Shown piece by piece: positions 1 to 12,965 of a stretch of DNA of 64,000 nucleotides (position 1 is its first letter; every line of letters begins with the position of its first letter). The stretch comes from Lota lota. Taxonomy: Eukaryota > Chordata > Actinopteri > Gadiformes > Lotidae. The stretch lies in NCBI GenBank assembly GCA_026745465.1, contig JACYXH010000175.1, positions 952,501 through 1,016,500 on the forward strand. The letters run 5' to 3'. The position numbers and the translations under genes are program-made. The notes under the pieces were generated by a model that saw nothing but the letters and a program-made list of their open reading frames with translations, did no database searches and was not told where the DNA came from.

Positions 1-193
1 AATGAATAGGAATGTATAACATAAATTAGAAACAAACTCTAAATATGAACAAAAGTGTATAAGTGTGTATAAATGTATAAAATACAAATACAAACTCAAA
101 GTTATATTGGCAGTAGAAAGGTTACACAGCGCAGTATTAACTCATCTAGCTGAACACCTCGTGACGGTCTCTCTCTGTGTGGTGGGACCCCAG

Positions 194-439
194 GGCTCGG
201 CCATGGCCAAGCAGCTGGGAGCGGAGGCCTACCTGGAGTGCTCCGCCTTCACCTCGGAGAAGAGCATCCACAGCGTGTTCCGCACGGCCGCGCTGGCCTG
301 CATCAACAAGCTGCAGCCCCTGCCCAAGTCAAGCCCCACCCGACGCCTCTCCAAGAGACTGCTCCACCTTCCCAGCAAGTCCGACCTGCTCACCTCCACC
401 TTCAAGAAGGAGAAGGCCAAGAGCTGCTCCGTCATGTGA
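194..439 (+). CDS. rnd1: RND1 (Rho family GTPase 1), last coding exon
   Basis: This is the C-terminal 81 codons of an Rnd-type atypical Rho GTPase. The family stays GTP-bound, acts at the plasma membrane, and antagonises RhoA through partners such as p190RhoGAP and plexins. The exon follows a pyrimidine-rich tract and a CAG acceptor (191-193), opens in frame with GSAMAKQLGAEAYLE, and ends at a TGA (437-439). Visible are the end of the G domain (the CSAFTSEKSIHSVFRTA stretch, the G5 SA motif) and a long basic tail with LSKRLLHLPSKSDLL. The tail closes with the CAAX box CSVM, a farnesylation signal. The tail matches RND1 better than RND2 or RND3 from memory. Upstream exons lie before the window, so the gene is partial here only because of the window edge. 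Confidence 0.9.
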   Translation, partial: GSAMAKQLGAEAYLECSAFTSEKSIHSVFRTAALACINKLQPLPKSSPTRRLSKRLLHLPSKSDLLTSTFKKEKAKSCSVM

Positions 440-3400
440 GGGAGGGAGAGACCCTCGGGTTATCCTCTCCCTGCTTCCGGCTCTTCTTCCCCCCTCCCCC
501 GCCTCTCTCGCCTCTTTGGGTCTCGGGCAAGTCGGAGGGGTGGGGAAGGGGGGGGGGGGGGGGTGGTGGGCGCGATGGCTTCACCAGGGAAACACGGCTC
601 CCTCCTGAAACCCCCCCCCCCCCCCCCCCCCCCGCCTCCCCTCCAGGAAGCGACCAACATCTTAGCAGCGATGGACACGCCGCGGTCCACTCGTTCTGAA
701 CTGTCCAGCGCACATCCATTGTTTATTTTCCACTACTTTTTGTTTCTATCTGGCTTTTGATATTTACATCAATCAAGGTTGGACATCCTCAAACTATGAT
801 TTTCTTTCTTTCTTTAAAAATTTTGTATCAACTGTACGCGGTACACAACCATGTGGGCGTGACCTTGATATGGTTCCGCATCTCCAGGCCCCAACTTTGG
901 GAAATGCGCGGCACACGATGTTAAATCTTGTGACTTAAAGAAAAAAAAGTATAGTAATAATGCATCGCTCTCTGACCAGCTAAGAATTATCCTCTCCAAA
1001 CACTAAAAACGAGTCTAGCATGAATACCAGGCATTTGAAAAATCATTAGTATCCTCCGAACCGTGGCCCTATGTGCTGAGATGTGGCGTAGATCACCTGT
1101 GTTCTGGAAATAGCTCTGCAAAGACACACACACACGGGTCGGTGATGAGGAGGAGGAGGAAGGGTGGGGGGGGGGGTGATTATGGGATGTTTCACAGTGA
1201 GAGAGCTATTAGATAAAGAGCTATTCCATGTCTCATTGTCCCCGTGGCGATGGGAGCAGGGATATGAGGATGAGTGCTATTAGCGTGGGTTGACGGGTGC
1301 CCTACCCGTCCTCTAGACGGGACGTCTCCCTGGATGGATGGCTGACGCGCTGGGGTGCTGGGTCATTGAGTGGCTCCAGAGAGACCTGCTTAACTCCGCC
1401 TCCCGGTGGGATTTAAATGAGGCGACGCTGAAGAGAGTCTATATGTATGGAATGATTAAAGAAAAAGACACGCACACTAAGTAATCAAATCGTTGTTGTT
1501 TTTTGTGGTGGCGGCGGGTGGAGGAGGAAGGGGCCCTAGCTTGACTTTTTAAATAGCATGCTTTGGAGAAGAGAGACAGAGGGGGTTTAAAAGATGAGGA
1601 GAATTAATGCTTTTGTTGTTTGTTTCTTTTGCAGAATGGGAAAGTTGTGTTTGAAGCCAAGCTGTCCCTTGTTGTCATTAACTCCTACCAGTCTTAGTCT
1701 CATGAGACCTTTAAAAGTATAGGTCCAAGGTACGACTCTTAAACCAGACCGATGTCAAACGATGATTCAAATCTGCTTCCCAGTTTAAAACACTTCAAAC
1801 AGAAAGGACTTGTAGCATTGTGCTGTTGGTACTTTGACCGATCAACAGTGCTCCAGTTGTATGCAGTTTAAAAAAAGATGCGTTTCATATCTTGTGTTAC
1901 GATATTCATTCAGATGTTTAGACAAATATTTCAGTGGATTTCTTATCTCTTTTTTTTTTAACAATCCAATGTAGCACTCCAGACCCCTCTTCCAAGAGGG
2001 GTCCTTTAATTGAGTCGATCAATCGATAATGACTTCATCGATCAACCTCCATGAGCAGCACTATGGGTGACCCGAAAGGAAATTTGACCCATTTACGATC
2101 TTAAATCTTGAGCTTCATGGTTGCATACGTGCGTGTGTGCGGCATTGATCCCTATGCTTCTAACCATAAAGCAATAAACGATTTAAGTGCTTGTGATGCA
2201 AAGTAACCCGTGCGGCAATAACGATGCAGCTTTGTGATAACCTCATCATGCGACAGCGCTGAAACACCAACACCCCATCACCACACCCATCTCTGCTGTA
2301 CAAAGAAGCTGCTAATCTGTGTTTGCCTCGTTCTCTTCTTCCTGTTAGTAGCCTCTGGTGAGTAGAGTCAACCATGACCATGTTATGTGCCATGAAATAG
2401 ATCTGACTTTGTGAGTACTGGTGAACAATGTGACTTGATTTGAAGACGCTAGAATTTGCTATTCTTTTTACTTAATCATAATTAAGAAGGTGTTGAGGCG
2501 TCAATTAGACCCGGATTAGTTTCCGCAAAAACAAAAGTGTGGTCTCGTTATCTCGATGGCCATGTTGACGTTTGATGGCTTCTTGGATTAGGACCTTACT
2601 TTGGAGACTGTTGTCAGAAGTCTAACAATCAACGTGTGAAAAGGGCTAGTGAGAAAGGGAAAAAAGAAATCTTGGTGGTCATAGTAGAACAATAAATCAA
2701 CAAAAATGCACAGGCTGGCCCTGTCCAAAGAAAGCTATTTTTCCATTGTTCGTTTCTCGGTTTACTTTTGTTTATACTAATGTATTTAAAAAACAAAAAG
2801 CTTGACGTGAGTCCAGGTGTTGTTGCTGTTTCCCAGTGCGTCTCTGAGATTCTGGGAGTGTGGCAGTGCAGCTGTATTCTGCCCCCTGGTAGAAGGACAG
2901 AAAGTGCTGATTTGCACAAAGGCTTTCAGGCCACGGTCACAAAATTCCTTGGCATTGCCTAGCAACCATTCAGCATAGGGGAACTGAGACTAACTCTTGG
3001 GGTTGGTCGTGCAGAAAAAGAAAAAAAAAGAAATGTTGGCTAACAAGCAGACATATCCAAATTCAGTACAGCATCAGTTATGCTTTGATTGTCTGCTTTG
3101 AAAAAAGAAAAACATTCTTTTTTTTCGTTCTTTGGATTAGCAAGCTTTCGTTGGGCTCAGGCCTAGTAGAGGGAACTGGGCAGCTCTTGGACCATGTCAG
3201 TTAATATGCAGCTTTTATGTTGTAGTCAGTGTGTGGTACAATGGTGCAGTCAAACTCCTAAGCATGTCCTATTAAACTTATATGATTGTACATACCGTAT
3301 CTTGTTTTATAATCTTTGTAAGACATCTTTAAGAATGTCACGATTCCAATTGTGGAAGAGGAAATGTTGATGTGAATATTTATTTGATAGCAAATTTTGC

Positions 3401-3498
3401 CTTTTATTTTGGTTGATATGTTCTTTCATTGAAATTCTATTTTGGACATTCGACTGGATCTTTTTCTTCTCTCTTATTTTTTTGCAGTGTTTAATAAA
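440..3498 (+). other. rnd1: Probable 3' UTR and downstream region of rnd1
   Basis: Non-coding sequence follows the rnd1 stop. It contains a run of 16 G (548-563) and a run of 23 C (611-633). The first clear polyadenylation signal with GT-rich sequence behind it is AATAAA at 3493-3498, so the 3' UTR may be about 3 kb long. An exon-like patch sits at 1635-1697 (see findings). The exact end of the transcript cannot be read from sequence alone. Confidence 0.45.
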
Positions 3499-3499
3499 G

Positions 3500-6050
3500 C
3501 TTGCCCTGTTCGGCACTATTGTCAATGGTTGTTCATTTATTTACTTGCTTTTATCATAGACCATATGTCCAGTGAATCAATTAATTTGTTTGTTGCTGTT
3601 GGCTGTTCATCCTCCTCAATTAGGTTGGAACCACACTAAAATCCTCAATCAGTCTTGTCTACAGCCAGGCAATCCAGCCAACCCATCATTTTAATGGGTG
3701 CCAAAATATTGCCAATTCAATTAGCTTGGATGCGAGAGGCTATTTCTCTCAAACATAAAAGTAGGTTTTGTTGTCAACATACTATAAACATACAGAAAAT
3801 ATAATTGAACACAAGAAAATCTAAAATACAGTCGAAGTAATACCCATGTGTTATTGCACCTTTCATACCTATGCAATATGTTTTCACTCTCAATGAAAAG
3901 ATCAAAGACCACTGATCAAAGAGGCACATGTGTCTCCAATCCTGTGCCAGTTGCATCATCGCTGCAGGAGTCACAGTGCCTTCCTGTGTACATCCATTAT
4001 CAAAAGCCTGAAGGGGCCACTGTAGTTTAAGCTGCTTTTCACGAGGTCACATGTAGGCTGGGCAACAGATCCTCCCCTGGGTTCCAATCACTGTCACAGA
4101 CGACCATGAACTGGATTTCCTTTAGGCTCTTCAGACCTTAAGGCTCTCTGGAGTTAAGGACCCTGCCTGAAGGGGTGCACTGATTAACCCATAAACACTT
4201 TATCCGTAATGGATAGGTGTTTCATTTTCATAAAGGGTTAAACATAGTCAACAACTACATTTAAGTAAAGCAAGTTAAGTTTAAAGAGTGCTTTCAAAGT
4301 ATACTTAAAGTAAATACAGTTCAATTCTCAGTATGTAATGGAATAGGAATTTCAACAATGAATTGACAAATTAAGAATGAATGACAGATCAGCAAGGAAA
4401 CAATACATGAATAAACAACCAAACAACCAAACATTCAATTAAACAACCACTGTATTTCCTGACTCTCTCTCTTCATATCACATATCACTGCTGTCTCCAG
4501 TCCGTAACTGCAGGCAAGTGGTCCACTTGGCAGCAGTAGACACCCTGGCACCCTGCAGCAGGTCTTCGGTGGCAATGTGTCACTTCTCCCTCAGCTGTAA
4601 CTCCTCTGACTCCACCTCACACGTCTGGTGAGGTGTGTGAGCTTGGGGGCTGGGGGGTGGGGGTGGGGGGGGGGGGGGGGGGGTGGGAGGGGGGGGGTTG
4701 CTGGTTCCAGCTGCAAAGTCTCTAAACCTGGAAAGATGCCAGGATATGTGCCATCAGTCCAACCAGACCATGAAGTCTTGCATGGCGCACTCCAAGAGTG
4801 GCCCCTCTGGGCTCAGACCAGACCTGCAACAACACAGCATTGTGTGTGTGTCTACAGCCTGCTTAGTGACGCTTCCAGCAGCAGGGACCTGGAGCACCTA
4901 CCCTATGTCTCCAGTGGTTTGGATTGATCATCTCTTTGGGCGCTGATGTGCAGTCCACGCAAATACGTTTCTTTTCTTTTCTTTTTGTGTAGCTGGGGTT
5001 TCAATTGGTTCCAATGTAATAGTGATGGACATAACACATGATGAGATGTGGCTGACATGAATGCAAGATAGAATGCCTCTAGATGTGCACACCACCCTAA
5101 AATACACTTTTTTGTATACACCAAGGACAATAGTCCATCTCCGGGACCCCCAGTAGAACCAGTCAAGTCCATAACAGCATGGATTGTCCTCCACCATCCT
5201 GACGTATAGAAACAGAGTAGATAGAAGAAACGACCAGACACACAGGGTGTGAGGATGTGCAAATAGCACTGATACGCCGGCAATCGTACTAAATGAGGCC
5301 AACATCTGGACAGGCATACAGAGTTTAATTGCTCAATCATCCATGCCTTTCTCCTCGGGGCCCCGCAGACATTTCCCCCTTCTGCCTTTGTGTTGCACAC
5401 CACGAAGAGAGACCCCTCTGCCGTTTGTTGTTGTTACTTATGACCTGAGCTCACTGCGTTTCTGTGGCTGGACATGAAGTTTTAAACAGCAGAAGGAAAA
5501 ACTGGGAGTGTTTGATTTAGTTGGAAAAGTGGATTGATTCCACTTTCCCAGTCACATTCTTGGGCTATGCACAGTACCACTGTGTATAGCTGGGATTGGC
5601 ATATCATTTAATTAGTGAGTATTTTATTGCTTTGTGAAATTAATTAAATGAGTGTCTATGTAATTGATATTATAATGTGTTTTTATTATAATGTAGATAT
5701 AATCTTTGATTCTAAACAATTTAAAACAATGCTTGTTTGAGAAGCAATGTCGTACCTTGTATATGTAGATATAATTAATCATATACATCTGGACAAATAA
5801 TGTCCACTGGGAATAGGATGGCTTCTGCTAGCCTCTGGAGTCCATTAGAATAGTCGTAAAGGAGGAGGGTGAACAAGAGGAAGCTATGGTATGAAACAGT
5901 ACAAACGCACACACCTCATTCACTGCTGTTTCTGCCGCAGTAAGGGAACAGGCCAGCACATTAATCCAGAGCCATACATTTCCAATTCAGCCAGCTTCGC
6001 TCATAAAAAGGATTGAACAAGGAGCTGAGAAATACACATAAACATTACTT
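3500..6050. other. Intergenic, no gene recognised
   Basis: Mostly AT-rich single-copy-looking sequence. It includes a G-rich low-complexity stretch (about 4644-4699) within a more GC-rich patch (4480-5400). Several short open frames in that patch have no recognisable domain or splice support. Confidence 0.5.
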
Positions 6051-6079
6051 TATGTATATATACATACTGTAAGCTGCTA

Positions 6080-7565
6080 AAGAAGACTGTGTGTGTGTGT
6101 ATGTGTGTGCATGCCATATACTCCATAATATACTTCCTAGACATTTAGTATGCTAAAATGCTTATTCAACATTTCTCAACCCTCAATATTGCTAATTAAA
6201 GGCAGTCGGTTTGAACGTCTCAACCGACATTTACGTTCCTTTTTTTTAACTCCACCAGATTGGGTGACCTCTGACCCCACAGCCATATGATTGGCTACGT
6301 TCTGTTCCTCATCAATCTCCTGGTTCCCTGACAGCTGTGCGCATGAGCTCAGCAAGTTGTTGTGGGCAGATGTTTAAATGTTGCTTTCAGCTGGTGTTCT
6401 GGAATGCACGTCACTGCTACCCCAAAACCGGTTTGTTGGAAAATAGTACAATAAAAATAAAACATTTTGTTTTCCTTGCATTCGCTAGGATTGGCTTTAA
6501 AACATGTCTGGAGGGGTGCGTTCAAGCACACAGAGCGGAACCGGGATGAGTAATCACTGGTTTATTTTAATCCCCATCCACTCTAGTGCGCACAAGCACG
6601 TCTCCTGGTGCACGTTCACCTGCTTTTATTCGAGGGAATAAGCCATCTTCATTAGTCCCTCTCACTTGAGGAAGGGGAACAAATAATAACATGTGTGTAT
6701 GGTGAGGGAGTGTGCGAATGCCCGTGTTTGCCATAGAAATATCAAGGTGTATGCGTGCGTCTGTGTGTGCATGGGTCTGTGTGCATGAGTGTGTATGCAT
6801 GTGTGTGTTCATGGTAAACAGACGGCATTTATGTAACACTTCTCCAGTCCCCACGACCAATCACAGTGCCTTCCAGTTAATTCCTCTACATTCACCCACG
6901 CACACGCCCACATCCACATGCAGACAGCGATGTGTGTTGTAAACCATGCAAGGCAATTAGGGGTCAAATGCGTTGTGCCTGGACACCTTCGGCACCCTCA
7001 CCAAGAGTAGCAGAGGACTGAACGAGCAGTCCTCAAGTTTTCAAGATGAATTGCTGTGTCTAGTGCTGCTGAAATGTGCACAATATATACAGTACATGCA
7101 CACACCGCCGTATGCACATAGTGTTCCTCACGGTACATCCAGTATAGTAGTAAGCCACACTGCAACTGATGTACACAAAGCCTCCCCCAACACACATGCA
7201 AACATACACACACACACACACACACACACGGGCGCATACAGAAACGCCTGCAAGCACGCACACACGCACACACACACACATGCACACACATAGAAGACAT
7301 GCACACATTATGCACCACTATTTGTGATCGCTAGGCAACTGCACACAAAGACAGGGGCGTGCTCTGATGTGCATAATGTGACAGTATGAACGAGAGAGGT
7401 TGGGAAGAGCAATGGGCTGCATTGCTCTTAACGTGCACGCACACAATGCACAGACATAGAAATGCACGCACACACTCAACGAACACACACACACACACAT
7501 TCACACACTCAAATGCACAGACAGGTGCACACACACACACACACACACACACCCACACACATAAA

Positions 7566-7609
<44 letters not shown>

Positions 7610-8100
7610 AATGCACAAAGGTCTCACACATATACACACACATAAATACACACACGTGTGCTTTTGTAGCCATGCCAGACAAAATGGAGGGCTTGGGGAG
7701 AGTAGCCACAGCTGAGTATAGGTTCTCCAGCTGCACCAGTGAAGAACTAAACAGGCTCTGACTCTTTGTCCTCCCTTCTCCCTATGCTAATTCAAACACT
7801 ATACTACAGGTCTGGGATAGAAGGGCCATGGAGCCCAGTTGTAATAATAATAACCACAATATCTTTCACCCACCTTTGTTTTCACCGTATTGTCCGGTGG
7901 GGAGACATATAGGCACTGTATTCAAATGGTATGTGTGTGTGTGTGTGGTGTGTGTGCGTGTGTGTGAGCGTGTACATGCATTTGTGTGTGTGCATGTGTT
8001 TGTATGTGTGTGTATGCTTGTACATGCATGTATTTTGTGTGTGTGTGTGTCTGTGTCTGTGTGTGTGTCTGTGCTGCACAATTGCGATAGTGTAGCCGCA
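6080..8100. repeat. Cluster of CA/GT microsatellites
   Basis: A series of interrupted (CA)n or (GT)n arrays: about 6088-6106, 6744-6812, 7199-7290, 7465-7650 and 7930-8075. All overlapping open frames encode only His-Thr or Cys-Val repeats and are repeat artefacts. Confidence 0.9.
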
Positions 8101-8495
8101 AATTCCCTGGGGGGCTTTGCAGAGCAGAGGAAAAGGTGGAGGAGGGAGAGGGGGGGAGTCGCGGGAGCATCGGCAAGGTGGTGCATGGGGAGGAGGAGGA
8201 GGGGGAGGAGGAGAAGCGGGGTGGGTGAGGTGGGGTTAAGGATGACAGAGAGACAAAGGCAGACACAAAGCTACTACAGGCGTCTCTCTCTCTTTCTCTC
8301 TCTCTCTTTCTCTGCTATCACTCTCCCGCACACAGGGAACCATGGCTACGGGCTGGAGCATGTGCCTAGGCCATCCAAAGGGAGCGTGAGAGGAGATCCA
8401 CTCCCCCCCCCCCCCCCACCCACCCACCAAAATGTGATCCAGACCACCGGGACCCGCGCACTGACCACTGACTCTCTCTCTCTGCTCTGGTGGAT

Positions 8496-8733
<238 letters not shown>

Positions 8734-9839
8734 CAGTGCAGGGAAGTGGAGGGGGATGGAAGAAGGAGGCTGTGGGACAGTGGAGGTAAATTCATGGAGG
8801 TATATTAGGAGACCCATGGACCTCATGTTTTTTCCGGATGCCCTATTTAATATTGTATTTCAGCTGGAGTTTAGCAGGCCATAACGGGACAAGGGATGCA
8901 CTAGAGACGTTTATATAGTGGTAGTGAATGATGTCAGCTATGCTGCTGGGCGGGGGGTGGGGGTGGGTGGTGGGGGGGGGGTTGGGGTGTGGCGCTGGGG
9001 TGTTGGAGAGTAGAAGGGAGGGTATTAAAGAGGGAACCAGTGAGATGAGCAGCGACATAGATCCATAGTGACACCACAGCCGTAAAGACGTAGCACTCAG
9101 GAATATGCCCTGTATGAAGGATGTTCCTGGATGTACTCTCACACATGGGGGGTGGGGAGGGGGGGGGGGGCAGTGAAGCATGGAGCCGCAACAGATTACA
9201 TAAGAACTGCATTAGAAAGAGAAAGAGGGTCTTCTTCCTCTTGGTCAGGCTGGCTTGCCTCGTTCTAGTTCCTCACTGAGATGCTTCTGCACAAAGCCCG
9301 GCTGCAGCATAGGAGCTGAGGGATCCAACACTCGCTCTGAGGGGGAAGGGGTTGATGCGGTCACGCTTGTTATCCGCCTAAACGGGCGCTGGCTCGGTGC
9401 TAGGGCATCAATATAATGATTTATTAATGAAGAAAATTGTTTTTTTGGGGTGCTCCAACACACTTGATGTGTTCACTGCTGCAGCGGTTTGTTGTCATGA
9501 CAACCGCATCATGGGTACAGACCTAGACGTGTGATAACGGTCATATTTCCCATCGTGTCCCCCTCTAGTGTGGAGGGATCTCGCACACAGATTACGGAGG
9601 CGGAAGCATAGGAGTCGGCCTCCGTAATATTCGGACAAATGTTTTCCTCTTTTAGCTGCAGTTTAGAGCTGGATCACTGTGGCTGTGGATGAAGATTTTA
9701 ACCCTTTGCTGTGCATTCCTAAAACGCAAATCAACCGGATATGTTGTGATACTCTATGTAGGGGAAATATGGAAGGGATTGTGAGAAGTTAAGATCATAG
9801 TAGTAGTATAACTATTTGAAGGAAATGTGAAGGAATGTA

Positions 9840-9897
9840 ATAGTGTGTGTGTTTGTATGTATGTGTGTGAGTGAGTGAGTGAGTGAAAGAGAGAGAC

Positions 9898-9950
<53 letters not shown>
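9840..9950. repeat. Compound microsatellite (GT, GAGT, GA)
   Basis: GT repeats pass into (GAGT)n around 9868-9886 and then (GA)n around 9906-9946. This is a compound array with no gene around it; 9,950-11,600 holds nothing recognisable. Confidence 0.85.
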
Positions 9951-9951
<1 letters not shown>

Positions 9952-11889
9952 GTCAGGAAGGTACCCTTGCATCTTTCGTTGATTGATTAAAATCAATTTC
10001 TAAATTGATCGTTCTTGGCTAAAATCCTTCCAATCATGTGAAAATACATTTGAAACACCTGACATTATCAAAGGGACCACAAGTGGCTCCACACGTTCCA
10101 AATGGACCCTTCCCCCACCCTGGAGGTCGGTAGGTGAGGGAGTGCCTTCATGTGATCAGATAGAAGTCATCCCAAGATAACTTAACCCATCCACCCCAAC
10201 CCACCCTCACAGTCACCCCGTGTATATGTCTGATTTTGACATATACATGCTACAGGAACTGCACTGTGAAATGTAGTCTTTACAATACTTACAATACCTA
10301 CACAACATCAACTTGAATGACTAATAACCCAAAACTATTTATTGTATTTGTGTCTTACAGGAGAAGAGACATTCCTGTTCAAATTGTACCCATCAAATGC
10401 ACTTAATATTGTATTATTAGCATCCATTTAAAATAGAATAACTGGAGGAGCCTATGAAAGTTTTCTGCATTTGACAATGTGTGTTGGAGCCGTAGTCAAC
10501 CCACAAACCCACACTCCATCAGTGATACCACAAGCTTTGTTCCTCCATCCTACACCTTGGCATAATAACTTATAGCGCATGTTGCTGCAACAAAAGCTAT
10601 TTCCAGAGCTAGAAGAGTTACAGTGTTGGGGGTATTTTTTAAATCGCGTACACAATAATTCAATTTGTGAGGCTGCCATTACATGACACATTTTAGAGTT
10701 GTATCTGTTTGTTTTACTTGGTTTGTTTTTTAAGAAAATACATACTAAAGTTTATGAAAGTTGTATATCTAAACTGATACAATCTTAGTAAAAGAAAGGT
10801 ACATTTGCATTTACTTGAAACATGGTGCTGCTATCTCTATGAAGGAGTTGACGTTTCGTGCTTCAAATGCAGCAAAGGATTCATTTCCAATGCAAAAGAG
10901 ATCAGGCTCTTGACTGTGAAGAATCCAGATTTCTGGATGTGAGAAACTAGAGCTTAAAGGTCTGCTAATAAGAATATACGCTTTTTATCAAACCCACAAA
11001 AAAAGGACAATTTCAGACAGTAATGGAACCTTTTTATGATGCTAGTTATCAGCTGTGAGGAGGAGTACAATTTGCACGTGTCCAAAGTAAAACGTGTCAT
11101 CTGAAAATAAATGTATCTGAACAATTACATACAAAATCTTCAGTTTTCCCTAGAACTAAACAAACAAAACAGCGTTTTGCAGTGCCAAGGAAGCAGAAAA
11201 CAGGACATGGTTGAAGTACAGTTTGAATGCGCATGTTCCAGTTGCGGTGGGGTAAGTGTTGTGGTCTGGGGAACAGAGATGACCAGGGCAGTGGTAGCAG
11301 ACCCATGAGAGACATTTTGAGGTTTCACCATTCCCTTGTGCTGTCATTCCCAAACCATCCAGCTGAGGAAAGGAAACTATAAAACAAGTATTTGTTTATT
11401 TTTATTTTTTTTGTATATTGTAGTATATATTGAGGAGGCTCCACTGATCCAGCATTATGTAACGTGTTTCCGCCCTAAAAAGCCTCCAATATCACTCTTT
11501 TCAAATTTCAACTTTTTGTCATATATGCTGAATGGTTCTATCTTTGAATGCGACATGAAAAATCTATGTAGCAATGTTTAAAAAACAATCTGTATTCAAG
11601 GCTCTTTTATCTTAAATAAATCAATGAGACATATCTATATAGAGATATATCTCTATATAGATAGATGTATAGATATAAAGATATATACATCCCACAATAA
11701 TTTTTTATAAACACCATACACTCATCAATACATTTACATGTCTTTTTTTCACTATTTGTGTACACTGTGTAAACAGAGAAGAAGTCAAGGACACAGACCA
11801 AAAAAACAAGTAGAACACAGAACCCACAGTGCACCCACACAGACACCTTCGCCACCGAGCTGCTGTTCAGCAAATAGCTGGCGGCAGAA

Positions 11890-12540
11890 CGAAGTATAGG
11901 AGGAACAGAGAGGAGGAGAGATCTGAAGGAGGAGCAGAGAATGAAGGAAGAGCAGAGAGGAGTGTATAGAAGGAGCAAAGAATGAAGGAAGAACAGAGAG
12001 GAGTGTAAAGGAGGAGCGGGTAGGAGGAGAGGAGTGAAGGAGGAGCAAAGAATGAAGGAAGAACAGAGAGGAGTGTATAGGAGGAGCAGGTAGGAGGAGA
12101 GCAGGGAAGGAGGAGCAAAGAATGAAGGAAGAGCAGAGAGAAACGTATAGGAGGAGAGGCATAAAGGAGGAGCAGGTAATGAAGGAAGAGCAGAGAGGAC
12201 CTGATAAGAGGAGCAGGGAGGAGAAGGAGAGGCGTGAAGAATGAGCTGGTAATGATGGAAGAGCAGAGAGGAGTGTATATGAGAAGTAGGGAGGAGCATA
12301 TAGAAGGAGAGGAGTGAAGAAGGAACAGAGAATGAAGGAGAAGCAGAGAGGAGGAGAGTTCAGGAGGCGCAGAGAGAAAAAGGAGAGGCATGAAGGAGGA
12401 GAGGACCAAAGGAGGAACAGACAGTAAAGGAGCAGAGGAGTGCATGAGAGGGATGGGGGAGAGATGTGAAGGAGAGTATAGGAGTAACAGAGAGGAGGAG
12501 TGGAGGGAAGAGGAGGAGTGGTGAGGAGGAGAGCATTGCG
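11890..12540. repeat. Purine-rich minisatellite, units of roughly 55-65 bp
   Basis: About 650 bp that is almost all A and G on the plus strand. Diverged units carry AGCAAAGAATGAAGGAAGA, then CAGAGAGGAGTGTATAGG and GGAGGAGCAGGTAGG. Antisense open frames read Leu-Ser-Pro-rich nonsense in all three phases, as expected for CT-rich repeat DNA. Confidence 0.85.
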
Positions 12541-12818
12541 GGGGGCTGATCTGCTTCTGAAACAGAGAGATATTGTTTGGAGATGCGATGCCTCCACAAG
12601 GTTCCTCTGGGCCTATTAGTCAACAAACAGAGAAAACACCATGTAGCAATGTCCATACTACACGCCACCTAGGTGGCTCCCATACTCCACCTAGGTGACT
12701 TTCCTCAGGCTCCTCCAAACCAATGGACACAGGGTGGTGATGTTGAACCGGTTTATTGTGAAGGTTGCATGGAATGAGGCATGCAGATGGTGCTCCATGC
12801 TGCCATGCCGGAGAGCTC

Positions 12819-12965
12819 TCTCTGAGTGTGTGTGGTGGTGGCTGGTGTAACCTGTGCACACTGATTGCTCAATGTGCAACAGGTGTGCAGCCCCAGAGTC
12901 CAATCAGTCTGACTCGGGCCAGGTGAGGCTGCTTAAACCAGCCACCATCCACACACACTCCCACA
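12819..12965 (+). mobile_element. Diverged copy of a short inverted-repeat element
   Basis: This matches the element at 38642-38800 in the opposite orientation. Shared blocks include CTGTGCACAC, GCAACAGGTGTGCAGCC, CCAATCAGTCTGACT, GTGAGGCTGCTTAAA and the terminal CACACACTCCCACA. The left end (about 12821) is degenerate, and the right end abuts the 0.5-kb tandem duplication, so no target duplication can be read here. Confidence 0.6.

Noticed and set aside
4903-5403. 166-codon minus-strand frame
   Set aside because: Cys/Trp/His-scattered composition with no motif, and an overlapping 129-codon frame in another phase on the same strand; no sign of selection for coding.
7199-7650. Regular short repeats that might suggest an array such as CRISPR
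   Set aside because: They are CA dinucleotide microsatellites in a vertebrate genome, without unique spacers.
11607-12597. Three overlapping antisense frames of 192-270 codons, rich in Leu, Ser and Pro
   Set aside because: The purine minisatellite lacks stop codons on its CT-rich strand; three phases open at once argues against coding.
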